Positions 24,833 through 33,582 of a stretch of 49,932 bases of DNA are shown here, one piece after another. The notes below the pieces were generated by a model that saw only the letters and a program-made list of their open reading frames with translations, was not told the DNA's origin and did not search any database. The stretch comes from Candidatus Neomarinimicrobiota bacterium. GTDB taxonomy: Bacteria > Fidelibacterota > UBA8477 > JABMPR01. The position numbers were made by a program, and so were the translations under genes. Numbering within the stretch: position 1 is the first letter of the stretch; every line of letters starts with the position of its first letter. The stretch spans positions 1 to 49,932 of the forward strand of contig JADHUM010000025.1 of assembly GCA_016784545.1 (NCBI GenBank), given 5' to 3'.

Positions 24833-25674
24833 AAACCCGTGATTGAAATCATGGGTTTTTAGTGTAGATTTTATTCGATCAATTAACCCACGATCAAAAA
24901 AAAACAATTAATTCACTTCCAATAAATTCATGCAACCCACGGTCTGGTATAAGCACCTCCCGCGGTAAATCAAATATCACAGACCGAAACACACGCTGAC
25001 ACAACCCACGGTTTCAATCGTGGACTCCCAAGCATCGATACTTCTGGCTAAGTATCCATGAAATTATTCATGAGTATCTATGATCTGGAAACCAATGAAA
25101 GCCGTTTCAACAGTTTAAAAGGAGCTACACGAAATGAGCCACTCTTTAACAAGAATATGGGTACACGGAATATTAGGTACAAAGTATCGCCAACCCTTAA
25201 TAAAGAATGTTATACGAGAAGACCTATTTACACATATCCAGGCACAAATGGAAATGATAGGCTGTGGTGTCAGGTGTATAAATGGAACACATGACCATAT
25301 TCATGTGCTATTCCTATTGCCAAAAGAGCACTCTATTGCCCAAATTATGAAATCAATTAAAGGTGAATCCTCACATTGGATAAATCAGGGGGACAAGATC
25401 GCGACTAAATTTGCATGGCAAGTGGGCTATGGTGGGTTTTCAGTAAGTGAGTCTATTGTACCCAAAGTTGAAAAATATATACGAAATCAAGAGAAACATC
25501 ACCGAACCATGACTTTTAGAAATGAATATGAGCTACTTGTAAAAAACCATAATTTGCATATAAACCATTAAAATGGTCTTAGCCGTTTGCATATAGCATC
25601 AAACCCATTTCTGTATGCTGTCTATGATCGGATATTCTGTAAAATTAGGCAACCCATAATTTTAATCGTGGGGG
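24833..25674 (+). mobile_element. IS200/IS605-like insertion element with palindromic ends
   Basis: A single Y1 transposase gene (25134-25571) is flanked by related hairpins, as expected for IS200/IS605 elements that move as single strands without terminal inverted repeats. On the left, AAACCCGTGAT/ATCATGGGTTT pair around TGAA (24833-24858). An inverted version, CCACG-N8-CGTGG, lies near 25005-25023. Two partial copies, AACCCACGAT (24885) and AACCCACGG (24934), lie between. On the right, an imperfect CCCATAAT/ATCGTGGG hairpin lies at about 25652-25674. Exact ends cannot be set from one copy. No accessory tnpB is present. Confidence 0.72.
25134..25571 (+). CDS. tnpA: IS200-like (Y1 HUH) transposase
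   Basis: The 145-residue protein has the HUH nuclease motif H55-I-H57 (HDHIHVLF) and a catalytic Tyr115 in PKVEKYIRNQE, the features of Y1 transposases. The opening MSHSLTRIWVHGILGTKYRQP is typical. It would nick and rejoin single-stranded ends at the hairpins. AAAAGGAG lies upstream of ATG 25134. The reading frame is intact, so it may be active. Confidence 0.92.
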   Translation: MSHSLTRIWVHGILGTKYRQPLIKNVIREDLFTHIQAQMEMIGCGVRCINGTHDHIHVLFLLPKEHSIAQIMKSIKGESSHWINQGDKIATKFAWQVGYGGFSVSESIVPKVEKYIRNQEKHHRTMTFRNEYELLVKNHNLHINH

Positions 25675-25694
25675 TAAAAGCAGGTTTAGAGTAC

Positions 25695-25952
25695 TTAGCG
25701 CTCTTCTTCAGGCTCAAAATCTATAGCTTCTAGTACCGCTTGAGCTGCCTTCAGGTGTTCCTCTGGCACCATGAGAGTCGCCTGGTTTCCAGCAAGGGAA
25801 ACGGAATGAGCCCCTAAACCAGAGGCCAGCATGCTACGCTTTATTTCACATGGAATATCAGCGCTTTCCAATGCGCCACAGAGCATTTCAGCCGTAATAT
25901 CACCTTCAACGGTTCGTAGTTTTACCCACGCTTTTTCATCACTTTTATTCAT
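25695..25952 (-). CDS. DUF2007 domain protein
   Basis: This is an 85-residue DUF2007-type small protein (WVKLRTVEGDITAEMLCGALES, IPCEIKRSM, ATLMVPEEHLKAAQAVLEAI). It was annotated in databases as a putative signal-transducing protein by similarity to PII; the role is unproven. The start MNKSDEKAW at 25952 is chosen because GGAGGTCGCG precedes it; the ATG at 25964 is part of that ribosome site. The IS200-like right hairpin ends 20 bases from the stop. Confidence 0.8.
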   Translation of the reverse strand: MNKSDEKAWVKLRTVEGDITAEMLCGALESADIPCEIKRSMLASGLGAHSVSLAGNQATLMVPEEHLKAAQAVLEAIDFEPEEER

Positions 25953-26019
25953 CGCGACCTCCATTTATTTATTCATATCTGAAATTAACCCCAAACACCT
26001 GGTTTTCCTCCTTCAATTC

Positions 26020-26061
26020 CATCCTTCCAGGCCAGGATTCTAATCCCGGCCGGGAAGGATG
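26020..26061. repeat. Intergenic palindrome, GGATT-NN-AATCC family copy 3
   Basis: A 20-base arm (26020-26039) pairs with 26042-26061 around CT with only two mismatches. The centre GGATT-CT-AATCC matches the copies at 12829 and 15930. It lies between the divergent DUF2007 and radical SAM genes. Confidence 0.8.
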
Positions 26062-26209
26062 AAAAGATGGTTTCTTGCAAAAAGACTATTATAATCATGT
26101 GCTGAAGCTGCATATTTTCTGAGGCAAATAAATCAACTATGGTGGGAACTATAGATTATTTCCCTCATAAAATTTGCATGTATTGGGGGCTGATGAAAGG
26201 ATTATTGGG

Positions 26210-28783
26210 GTGCAACCCAAAGAAATAGAACATATTTTACATACGCGGATACTTTCAAAAGTATCAAAACCCGGGCGATATCTGGGGAACGAACACAACA
26301 TTATCACCAAAGACTGGGATAAAATCCAGGCTAGCATTGCGTTGGCTTTCCCTGACGTCTATGATACGGCCATGCCCTACAATGGGTTTCAGATTTTGTA
26401 TCATATTCTCAACCGGGAAAAAGATATTGCAGCAGAGCGCGTCTATGCGCCCTGGCCAGATATGGAAGGGCTCATGCGTGAGCATGGCCTGCCCATGTAT
26501 AGTCTGGAGACCAAACATCATTTAAAAGACTTTGATATTATTGGGTTTTCGCTTCCCTATGATCTCCTGTACACCAATATATTGACCATGCTGGATCTGG
26601 CTGATATTCCCATCTGGACCAAAGATCGTGGTGATGATGATCCTTTTGTCATCGCCGGTGGGACCAATGCCTACAATCCTGAACCAGTCGCTGACTTTTT
26701 TGATCTTGTGTTTATTGGTGATGCAGAGGCGCAGGTGGTTGAGCTGGTCCGCCGCATTGGTGAGGGTCGCCGAGCCAATCGTTCACGTCGTGAAATATTA
26801 GAAGACCTGGCAACCATGCCCGAAGGTGTTTATGTACCAGCCTTTTACGACTTCGAATCCGATCAGGATGGCAAGTTAGTCGCTATCACCAAAAATTTTG
26901 AGGGAGCACCAGACCGGGTAAAAAGTGCGAAAATCCCCATTCTGGAAGCCTCAAACTATCCCACCAAACCTGTGGTGCCCATTGTTGAAACAGCCCAGGA
27001 CAGGTTGGCCATAGAGGTCATGCGAGGCTGTACCCAGGGGTGTCGTTTCTGTCATGCTGGAATGGTATATCGACCCATTCGCGAGCGCAAACCGGAAGAA
27101 CTCATCGAGACAACCAAGACAACGCTGGCCAACACGGGACAAAAAAACATGTCATTGCTATCGCTTTCAACCAGTGACTATACAGGTCTCAGCGAAGTGG
27201 TAGAGGGCATGAAACCCTATCTCAGAGAAAACCGGGTGTCGGTTTCCTTTCCATCAATGCGTCTGGATACGTTCACAAAAGAGATTGCATCAATTGCTTC
27301 TGAGGAGCGAAAATCAGGTCTAACCTTTGCCCCTGAAGCCGGTACCTGGCGGATGCGACGGGTTATAAACAAGCTGATCAGTGATGAAGATTTATTCTCC
27401 TCAGTCCAGATCGCTCTGGATGGTGGCTGGAAGACACTCAAATTCTATTTTATGCTGGGTCTACCAACTGAAACACAGGCTGATTTGCAGGGTATAGTTG
27501 ACCTCATCAATGATGTACGGAAAATGGCAAACCCCTATGGCAGGATTAAAATCAATGTGACTTTGTCTACGTTTATTCCCAAACCGGAAACACCCTTCCA
27601 GTGGGAAGCACAGGACAGCAAAGAAGTCATTCGCGAAAAAATTGATTTCCTTATGGATAATCTGAAGCACAAAAATGTGCGTGCTTCCTACCGGGACCCT
27701 AAATACTCCGAGATCGAAGGTGTGTTGTCCCGGGGAGATCGTAAGGTTTCGCTTGCTATATATGAAGCATGGAAGGAAGGCGCCCGCTTTGACAGCTGGG
27801 GTGATTACTTCCGCCATGATCGCTGGATGAAAGCCTTCGAAACAGCGGGTATCCAGTATGAGGATTATCTGAAGGCGCGTGATGACCAGGACATCTTGCC
27901 CTGGGATCTGGTGGATAATGGTATTCTGAAAAAATTCCTCAGACGGGAAAAACAAAAAGCCTACCAGGAAGCAACCGTCATTGACTGCCGTGATGGCTGT
28001 CTGGCCTGTGGTGTTTGCGATTTCGATGAACTAATCATGCGGGTTGTTAAAGATGGCACAGTAGGTGAGTCAACCATCAAACCAGAACCCTATGTCGCCC
28101 CTGAAAGAGAACCCCTGCCTGAGTTGCTCAACACCACGCCTGTGCATACTGCTCGTCTGAGATATTCAAAAACAGGGATGGCAAGCTATCTGGGTCATCT
28201 TGATGTTCAGAACTCCTTTATGCGGGCCATTAGCCTGGCGAACCTCCCCGTGATTTTTTCCCAGGGCTTTAATAGCCGACCCAAGATATCCAGTGGACCG
28301 GCTCTACCACTCGGCTATACCTCTGAAGCTGAATACATGGATATTCTGCTTTTCCATAAGGTCGACTCCATAATAGAGGACCTGAATAAACACTTACCCG
28401 CTGGAGTTGCTGTGCGTGAAGTGGCGTGGCACAAAGGTCGAATTGACTCTGTTACCGCTCAGATTGGGTCCATAAAACAAAGAGTTGAACTGGAAGATAT
28501 CCCCTCTGAAATGTCACTGGAGAGTTTGAAACAAAACTTTGAACAGAAGAAAAATGTGTATATTAAACGCGAGCGAAAACAGCGCATAATATCCCTGGAT
28601 ATAAAAGTATATATCCAGTCTATTGAAATAAAGGGTAATAGCCTTGAGGTTATCACTCTGGTCCAAAACGGGAAGGGAATCCGATTAAACGAATTTCTCC
28701 CCGCGTTTTTTGAAGTTCCGATCGAACAACTACCAATCCACACGGTTAAAAGAGAAGCTGTTTTCATGAACTTCACGGCGTGA
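26210..28783 (+). CDS. B12-binding-type radical SAM protein TIGR03960 fused to TIGR03936 (DUF2344)
   Basis: The 857-residue protein combines a cobalamin-binding-like N-domain with a radical SAM core. The iron-sulfur motif is C274-x3-C278-x2-C281 in RGCTQGCRFCHAGMVYRP. A cysteine cluster DCRDGCLACGVCDF lies near 593-606, and a C-terminal DUF2344 domain from about 640 (LRYSKTGMASYLGHLD, FSQGFNSRPKISSGPALPLG). The two parts are separate genes in many bacteria and typically precede RNase G and rplU-rpmA. The reaction is unknown; a tRNA or ribosome link is inferred from synteny. GTG 26210 is preferred (AAAGGA eight bases before); TTG 26174 is an alternative. Confidence 0.9.
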   Translation: MQPKEIEHILHTRILSKVSKPGRYLGNEHNIITKDWDKIQASIALAFPDVYDTAMPYNGFQILYHILNREKDIAAERVYAPWPDMEGLMREHGLPMYSLETKHHLKDFDIIGFSLPYDLLYTNILTMLDLADIPIWTKDRGDDDPFVIAGGTNAYNPEPVADFFDLVFIGDAEAQVVELVRRIGEGRRANRSRREILEDLATMPEGVYVPAFYDFESDQDGKLVAITKNFEGAPDRVKSAKIPILEASNYPTKPVVPIVETAQDRLAIEVMRGCTQGCRFCHAGMVYRPIRERKPEELIETTKTTLANTGQKNMSLLSLSTSDYTGLSEVVEGMKPYLRENRVSVSFPSMRLDTFTKEIASIASEERKSGLTFAPEAGTWRMRRVINKLISDEDLFSSVQIALDGGWKTLKFYFMLGLPTETQADLQGIVDLINDVRKMANPYGRIKINVTLSTFIPKPETPFQWEAQDSKEVIREKIDFLMDNLKHKNVRASYRDPKYSEIEGVLSRGDRKVSLAIYEAWKEGARFDSWGDYFRHDRWMKAFETAGIQYEDYLKARDDQDILPWDLVDNGILKKFLRREKQKAYQEATVIDCRDGCLACGVCDFDELIMRVVKDGTVGESTIKPEPYVAPEREPLPELLNTTPVHTARLRYSKTGMASYLGHLDVQNSFMRAISLANLPVIFSQGFNSRPKISSGPALPLGYTSEAEYMDILLFHKVDSIIEDLNKHLPAGVAVREVAWHKGRIDSVTAQIGSIKQRVELEDIPSEMSLESLKQNFEQKKNVYIKRERKQRIISLDIKVYIQSIEIKGNSLEVITLVQNGKGIRLNEFLPAFFEVPIEQLPIHTVKREAVFMNFTA

Positions 28784-29302
28784 TTGGTATGACGATCGGT
28801 GAGTACCGTTGTAAAAAGAACCTGAGCAGATCCACACCTCCCGTCTGTATAGCGGTTTATCCATGTTTGTCTCTTTGAGACAACCCCGGCAGCCTAAAAA
28901 CATTGAGGTCTAGATCGGTGGGATATTCTGAATTCTGTTTATTGAAGGATTACTGCCAGGTCATTACGTTCCCGCTTACATAAAAAATCAACCTGAGCAT
29001 GGGGAACGCTTTTTACGACTGCAAAACAGGTGATCATCTTTGGATGCACCTGATTTAATAGCAGATCATAAGACTGCTAAAACCAGAATTGGTAAAAGAA
29101 TTTAATCGATTCCTAAGAATATTTCCGAATCGATAGTGCGCAAGATCCGATAGAACAGGACAAAAAGAGTCCGCTCAAGCAGAGTAAGCGCAGAAAAAAT
29201 TTTGTGAAAGGTTCATTCAAGGAGAATGAATGACCTCCCCGTTGAGAGCAAATGCCTCAACCTTCTTCTTTTACCGGTTCAATTCATATCTAAGGAATTG
29301 AA
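28784..29302 (+). promoter_or_regulatory. Long structured leader of the RNase G gene
   Basis: This 519-base gap has no large gene. It shows several small hairpins: TAGCAG/CTGCTA (29059-29064/29074-29079), ATCGATTC/GAATCGAT (29105-29112/29127-29134) and TTCATTC/GAATGAA (29212-29218/29224-29230). The last encloses an AAGGAG ribosome site. RNase E/G genes in some bacteria are autoregulated through their 5' leader, so an RNA-based control is plausible but not shown. Confidence 0.4.
29230..29301 (+). CDS. Possible 23-residue leader peptide before RNase G
   Basis: ATG 29230 lies five bases after AAGGAG (29219-29224). Its frame of 23 codons (MTSPLRANASTFFFYRFNSY...) stops at 29301, one base before the RNase G start codon. 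The tight spacing suggests translational coupling. Coding by so short a frame could be chance; an overlapping 26-codon frame from ATG 29226 is also open. Confidence 0.3.
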   Translation: MTSPLRANASTFFFYRFNSYLRN

Positions 29303-30862
29303 ATGAAGAAGGATATCTTTATAAACCAAACGCATAAGGAAACACGGATTGCCATCCATGAGGATGACGTTCTGGTTGAACTTTATGTTGAAAAACCTGA
29401 AAACATTAGAATTGTTGGCAATATCTACAAGGGTGTTGTGGAGAATGTTTTGCCTGGAATGCAGGCTGCCTTTGTTGATATCGGGATCGGAGCCAATTCG
29501 TTTTTACCCTTTTCAGAAGTTGAGGGTGAATCCTTTCTTCTGGATCATGATGACGATGATGATGACGATGACAAGCCCCAAAGAGGCAACCGTGGTCGAT
29601 CAAGAAACCAGAATCATCGCCACGATCATAGAAGACCCAATGCGCCAAAATTAAAGACGGGACAACAGATTCTGGTCCAGGTCATCAAAGAACCATATAT
29701 GGGCAAGGGCGCCAGAGTGACGACCAACATTTCTTTACCAGGTCGATTTCTGGTATTGGTGCCCAACTCAAACTCAATTGGTATCTCCCGTAAAATTTAC
29801 AATAATTATGAACGCCGTCGATTACGTCGAAGCTGTCAGGAAATGAAACCTGATGGATTTGGTTTAATTGCCAGAACCGTCACTGAAGGCAAAGATGATG
29901 AAACCCTGGGCGCCGATTTAAACAATCTCATGGACTCCTACAAACGCATGGAGAAGGTTGTTAAAAGCAAACCAGGTCCCGTACTTGTTTATAAGGATAT
30001 GGAGACCGTTTCCAGTCTTATTCGTGATCTTTTTACCAATGATGTACAGCGCGTGGTCGCGGACAATAAGGGGATGTATAAGCAAATCAGCAGTTATCTC
30101 AAAGGTGCTGCTCCACAATTGCTTGATCGCCTCATTCATTACAATAAAAAATTACCCATGTTTGATGCCTACAATGTCCAGAAGGGTATTGATATATCAA
30201 TGTCTCGGAAAGTGGGTTTGAAGAGTGGGGCCTCAATCGTCATTGAGCAAACCGAAGCCCTGGTGTCCATCGATGTAAACTCTGGAAAATTCATTGGTCG
30301 CAAAGACCATGAAGCCAATGCCGTGAAAATAAACCTGGAAGCAGCCCGGGCAATTGCCCAACAATTACGTCTGCGAGATTTGGGTGGTTTGATTGTTATT
30401 GATTTTATTGATATGTCCCGCGAGGATAATAAAAAGAAAGTCTATTACGAACTCCGTCGTGAACTTCGTAAAGATAGAGCCAAGGTAGCCGTGAGCTACA
30501 TTTCGGATTTTGGTCTTCTGGAAATGACCCGTCAACGTATTCGTCTCAGCTTATTGCTATCAGCAACTGAGGAATGTCCAGTCTGCAAAGGACGCGGTCG
30601 CATTATGTCAAAGGCTGCCCTCACGACTCAGATTGAAGGCTGGTTCCGTCGTTTTCATTCCAAAAAACGAGAATTCAGACTTCAACTGGTTGTCAATCCC
30701 GAACTGGCAAAATTTTTAAGATCTGGTCGTAAAAATGTGGTACGCTCCATTCAGTGGCAGCATTTTATCAAAGTCGAAGTTGTGGAAGATGAATCCAAAA
30801 ATATGGATGAATTTCGGGTGATCAGTAAGAAACAAGGCAAGGATATCACGGACGATTATTGA
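29303..30862 (+). CDS. rng: Ribonuclease G (RNase E/G family)
   Basis: The 519-residue endoribonuclease matures rRNA and decays mRNA. An S1 domain (about 37-130; GNIYKGVVENVLPGMQAAFVDIG) is followed by the catalytic domain. Asp324 (VSIDVNSGKF) and Asp367 (LIVIDFIDM) match the magnesium ligands, and C425-x2-C428 (ECPVCKGRG) is the zinc-link. The length fits RNase G rather than RNase E with its scaffold tail. The S1 domain carries an inserted loop at about 80-117 with eight Asp in a row followed by an Arg/His/Asn-rich stretch. It is downstream of the radical SAM fusion, the usual synteny. Confidence 0.95.
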   Translation: MKKDIFINQTHKETRIAIHEDDVLVELYVEKPENIRIVGNIYKGVVENVLPGMQAAFVDIGIGANSFLPFSEVEGESFLLDHDDDDDDDDKPQRGNRGRSRNQNHRHDHRRPNAPKLKTGQQILVQVIKEPYMGKGARVTTNISLPGRFLVLVPNSNSIGISRKIYNNYERRRLRRSCQEMKPDGFGLIARTVTEGKDDETLGADLNNLMDSYKRMEKVVKSKPGPVLVYKDMETVSSLIRDLFTNDVQRVVADNKGMYKQISSYLKGAAPQLLDRLIHYNKKLPMFDAYNVQKGIDISMSRKVGLKSGASIVIEQTEALVSIDVNSGKFIGRKDHEANAVKINLEAARAIAQQLRLRDLGGLIVIDFIDMSREDNKKKVYYELRRELRKDRAKVAVSYISDFGLLEMTRQRIRLSLLLSATEECPVCKGRGRIMSKAALTTQIEGWFRRFHSKKREFRLQLVVNPELAKFLRSGRKNVVRSIQWQHFIKVEVVEDESKNMDEFRVISKKQGKDITDDY

Positions 30863-30882
30863 GATCGTTCTGAGGAGGCACC

Positions 30883-31344
30883 ATGAGTAAAGCTGAGAAA
30901 CTGGCAAAAGAGATTTTTAGTGATCAGGATTTGCAGGATATATCTGCGGCAATAAATACTTTTGAGGGTCGCACGAGTGGTGAGATTGTCATTAGTTTCA
31001 ATACGACCTCTCACGGTCAACCCTACAAATCTGCTAAACGAATATTCGAAAAAGCCAAACTTCATGAGACCAAAGAGCGCAATGCCACCTTGATCGTTCT
31101 TTTTCTTTCTGAACAAAAATTCGCCGTCTATGGTGATGTGGGTATCTACGAAAAGGTTCCCACAGATTTTTGGGAAGAAACTGTTGAAGAGATGAAAACT
31201 CAATTTGCCCAGGGAAACATGCGTGAAGGTTTGTTGGCTGGAATTCATAAACTGGGTGAAAATCTTGCTAGCTATTTCCCCGTTTCTAAAGATGATGTCA
31301 ACGAATTAGATGATGATATCAAGTTTGGTGACAGTGATGAGTGA
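30883..31344 (+). CDS. TPM-domain protein (TLP18.3/Psb32/MOLO-1 type)
   Basis: The 153-residue protein consists of one TPM domain: IFSDQDLQDISAAINTFEGRTSGEIVI, then RNATLIVLFLSEQKFAVYGDVGIYEKVP and AGIHKLGENLASYFP, ending in an acidic tail. There is no signal peptide or membrane helix. The domain occurs in photosystem repair and membrane-associated proteins, but the role in bacteria is unclear. GAGGAGGCACC precedes ATG 30883. It overlaps the kinase gene by eight bases. Confidence 0.8.
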   Translation: MSKAEKLAKEIFSDQDLQDISAAINTFEGRTSGEIVISFNTTSHGQPYKSAKRIFEKAKLHETKERNATLIVLFLSEQKFAVYGDVGIYEKVPTDFWEETVEEMKTQFAQGNMREGLLAGIHKLGENLASYFPVSKDDVNELDDDIKFGDSDE

Positions 31345-32689
31345 AGCCTGTAAACTGACCCATGTTTTTAAGCGTGATGGGACGTATGTCCCATACTCCC
31401 GTCAACGTATAAGCAATGCCATCTATAGAGCCGCTGTAGCAGTTGGTGGTCGTGACAAGGACAAGGCAGCAGACCTGGCTTTGAAAGTCGAAGGGATCAT
31501 CTGTGAGAACTATTCTGTTGACCACCCACCTATGGTGGAGGCAGTCCAGGATATCGTTGAGAAGGTTCTCATAGAAGAAGGTCATGCAACTGTTGCCAAA
31601 CACTTTATTCTATATCGGGCTACACAGAACGATAAACGGAAAGCTAAATTAAGCAAAAGCGTAACCCACCAGGGTAATATTCCTTATCAAAAGATCTACG
31701 AAGTGCTTGTCTGGGCTTCTGATCACGATCTCAATTCTGTGGATAAAATGAATCAGCGAATTGCCAGGGGTGAATTTCCTCAGATCTGCCTGGAATCCGA
31801 CGCCGCCTATGAATCTGACGTTCAGGCAGCTGCTGAACTCATCGCCGAGAGGGAAGGGAATACAAGAATAGTCGTTGTTGCCGGGCCATCATCTTCAGGT
31901 AAGACAACGACCACACGCAAATTGGCTCATTATCTTTCAAAAAAGGGAATGGGTCTGGTTGAGTTGAATGTTGACCACTACTTTTTTGATCTGGATATGC
32001 ATCCTGTTGATGAATTTGGCGACCATGATTTTGAAACACCTCAGGCTCTGGATCTACCCCTTATCAATAAACACATCAAACAATTGCTGGCTGGTGAAGA
32101 AGTGTTGACACCTTCCTATGATTTTAAGACGGGAACCCGAACCCTGGATCAGATCCCCCTGAAGATTAAATCTACCGATGTGATCCTCATCGATAGTCTC
32201 CACGGTCTGTACGGTGATATGCTCGATGGAATTGATGAGAGTACAGTCTTCAAAGTGTATATAGAAACCTTGCTTCAAATGAAGGGTATTAACGGGAAGT
32301 TTATCCGCTGGACAGATCTGAGACTCATGCGTCGCATGATTCGGGATGAGCAGCATCGAGCATATGATCCCCGTCAGACATTGACTCACTGGCACTATGT
32401 CCGTAATGCAGAATTGCGAAACATTTTACCTTATATCAGCACTGCTGATTATGTCATCAACGGTGCAGTACCCTACGAGCTGCCTGTGATGCGAAATCGT
32501 CTGCTGGATCATTTTATAGAGTGGGAAAAGGACTATAAAGATGATCCCCGTCGAGTGGATGCCTATCTGAGAGCGAAAAGGGTACGGGAAATGCTTGAGT
32601 CAGTCACACCAGTTACAGACGAATCACCCATCCCTGAAACCTCGCATTTCCGAGAGTTTATTGGTGGCAGCATTTATGATGTTCATTAA
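31337..32689 (+). CDS. Uridine kinase/phosphoribulokinase-family protein with N-terminal ATP-cone
   Basis: The 450-residue protein starts with an ATP-cone (about 6-98; HVFKRDGTYVPYSRQRISNAIYRAA, GHATVAKHFILYR), a regulatory nucleotide sensor best known from ribonucleotide reductase. A PRK/uridine kinase domain follows with P-loop GPSSSGKTTTT (183-193) and VILIDSLHGLYGDML as the Walker B region. The likely reaction is phosphorylation of a nucleoside, but the substrate is not certain. ATG 31337 overlaps the upstream stop and is preferred over ATG 31310. Confidence 0.85.
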   Translation: MSEACKLTHVFKRDGTYVPYSRQRISNAIYRAAVAVGGRDKDKAADLALKVEGIICENYSVDHPPMVEAVQDIVEKVLIEEGHATVAKHFILYRATQNDKRKAKLSKSVTHQGNIPYQKIYEVLVWASDHDLNSVDKMNQRIARGEFPQICLESDAAYESDVQAAAELIAEREGNTRIVVVAGPSSSGKTTTTRKLAHYLSKKGMGLVELNVDHYFFDLDMHPVDEFGDHDFETPQALDLPLINKHIKQLLAGEEVLTPSYDFKTGTRTLDQIPLKIKSTDVILIDSLHGLYGDMLDGIDESTVFKVYIETLLQMKGINGKFIRWTDLRLMRRMIRDEQHRAYDPRQTLTHWHYVRNAELRNILPYISTADYVINGAVPYELPVMRNRLLDHFIEWEKDYKDDPRRVDAYLRAKRVREMLESVTPVTDESPIPETSHFREFIGGSIYDVH

Positions 32690-32716
32690 GCTCGGCAAGT
32701 AACCCAACCCAAAGTT

Positions 32717-33514
32717 TTGGCAGGAGTGGATATCATACTGAACAGGCTAAAAAAATGGTTTTTCCGCTGGTCATTTATAGATATTCCCGTATTCGGTATC
32801 GGTCTGGCTTTGATCATATACTATTTCAACGGTCTCGAAGGGGTGAAAGCCGAAGCAGTCTTTTTGGAATCCATTGTCCCCAATATTGGTACGGAGTTAT
32901 TGGGCGTATGGTTAAGTGTGAGGATCATTGAATCAGTCTTACGCGGCAGGCAAAAACGCAGCCGTCTGAGAACTCAACTTGTTGATAACATGAATTATCT
33001 GGTGACCCTGATCAGGGGGATTGCCCCCCATTTTGAGCAACAGACTATTGATCACCTAAGCTCAGAGCTTCAGTGGTTTGAAGAGATGAAAGATTATCGG
33101 ATCAGCGGAACTTCGGAGGAGACCATCAAATTAATCAATGAAGCAACCAAGCTATACGCCGAGGCTGCCAGTGAAGCCTCCAAGATCAATCCCCTGCGAG
33201 ATGAAATAAATGATCTCTTTCTACGCAATCCCCACATGCTTGACGATTTGCTGATAAAAGAACTCCATGATATCTATCGTAGACAGAATTATACCAGAAT
33301 AATTGTAAAACGCATTGATAGCAGGATAAAAAGATATAGAGAAAAGATTGTTGGACATGAACCATCTAGCGAGCTTGAAAAGGAAGAATTAACTATCCTG
33401 AAGATTGAGGAGTATTCAGCAATTCTAAAAGTATACATAGCCATTACCCTCAATGCAGAAGCTGCTGTTGTTGAAGCCCGCTCAGCGGTCCTGAATCGGG
33501 AATACAACTTCTAG
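32717..33514 (+). CDS. Membrane protein of unknown function with long helical cytosolic part
   Basis: I do not recognise this 265-residue protein. Two hydrophobic segments lie near the N-terminus (FIDIPVFGIGLALIIYYF and IGTELLGVWLSVRIIESVL). The rest is charged and helical, with coiled-coil-like spacing (about 70-240). The overall layout suggests a membrane-anchored helical bundle. No start codon has a good ribosome site: TTG 32717 is the longest, GTG 32726 is also possible. It is between the ATP-cone kinase and the YihY gene, same strand. Confidence 0.7.
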   Translation: MAGVDIILNRLKKWFFRWSFIDIPVFGIGLALIIYYFNGLEGVKAEAVFLESIVPNIGTELLGVWLSVRIIESVLRGRQKRSRLRTQLVDNMNYLVTLIRGIAPHFEQQTIDHLSSELQWFEEMKDYRISGTSEETIKLINEATKLYAEAASEASKINPLRDEINDLFLRNPHMLDDLLIKELHDIYRRQNYTRIIVKRIDSRIKRYREKIVGHEPSSELEKEELTILKIEEYSAILKVYIAITLNAEAAVVEARSAVLNREYNF

Positions 33515-33582
33515 ATAAATCCCATGCCACCATTAAAAGAAATTGATCGCAGAAATTAATTTTGTAGGTTCTCTGAATAATT

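Noticed and set aside
27461-27955. A 164-residue minus-strand frame within the radical SAM gene
   Set aside because: It is antisense to conserved coding sequence with no support of its own.
28784-29302. A tRNA or other housekeeping RNA in the long gap before RNase G
   Set aside because: No cloverleaf, TTCRANYC box or known RNA motif could be found by eye; only small hairpins are present.
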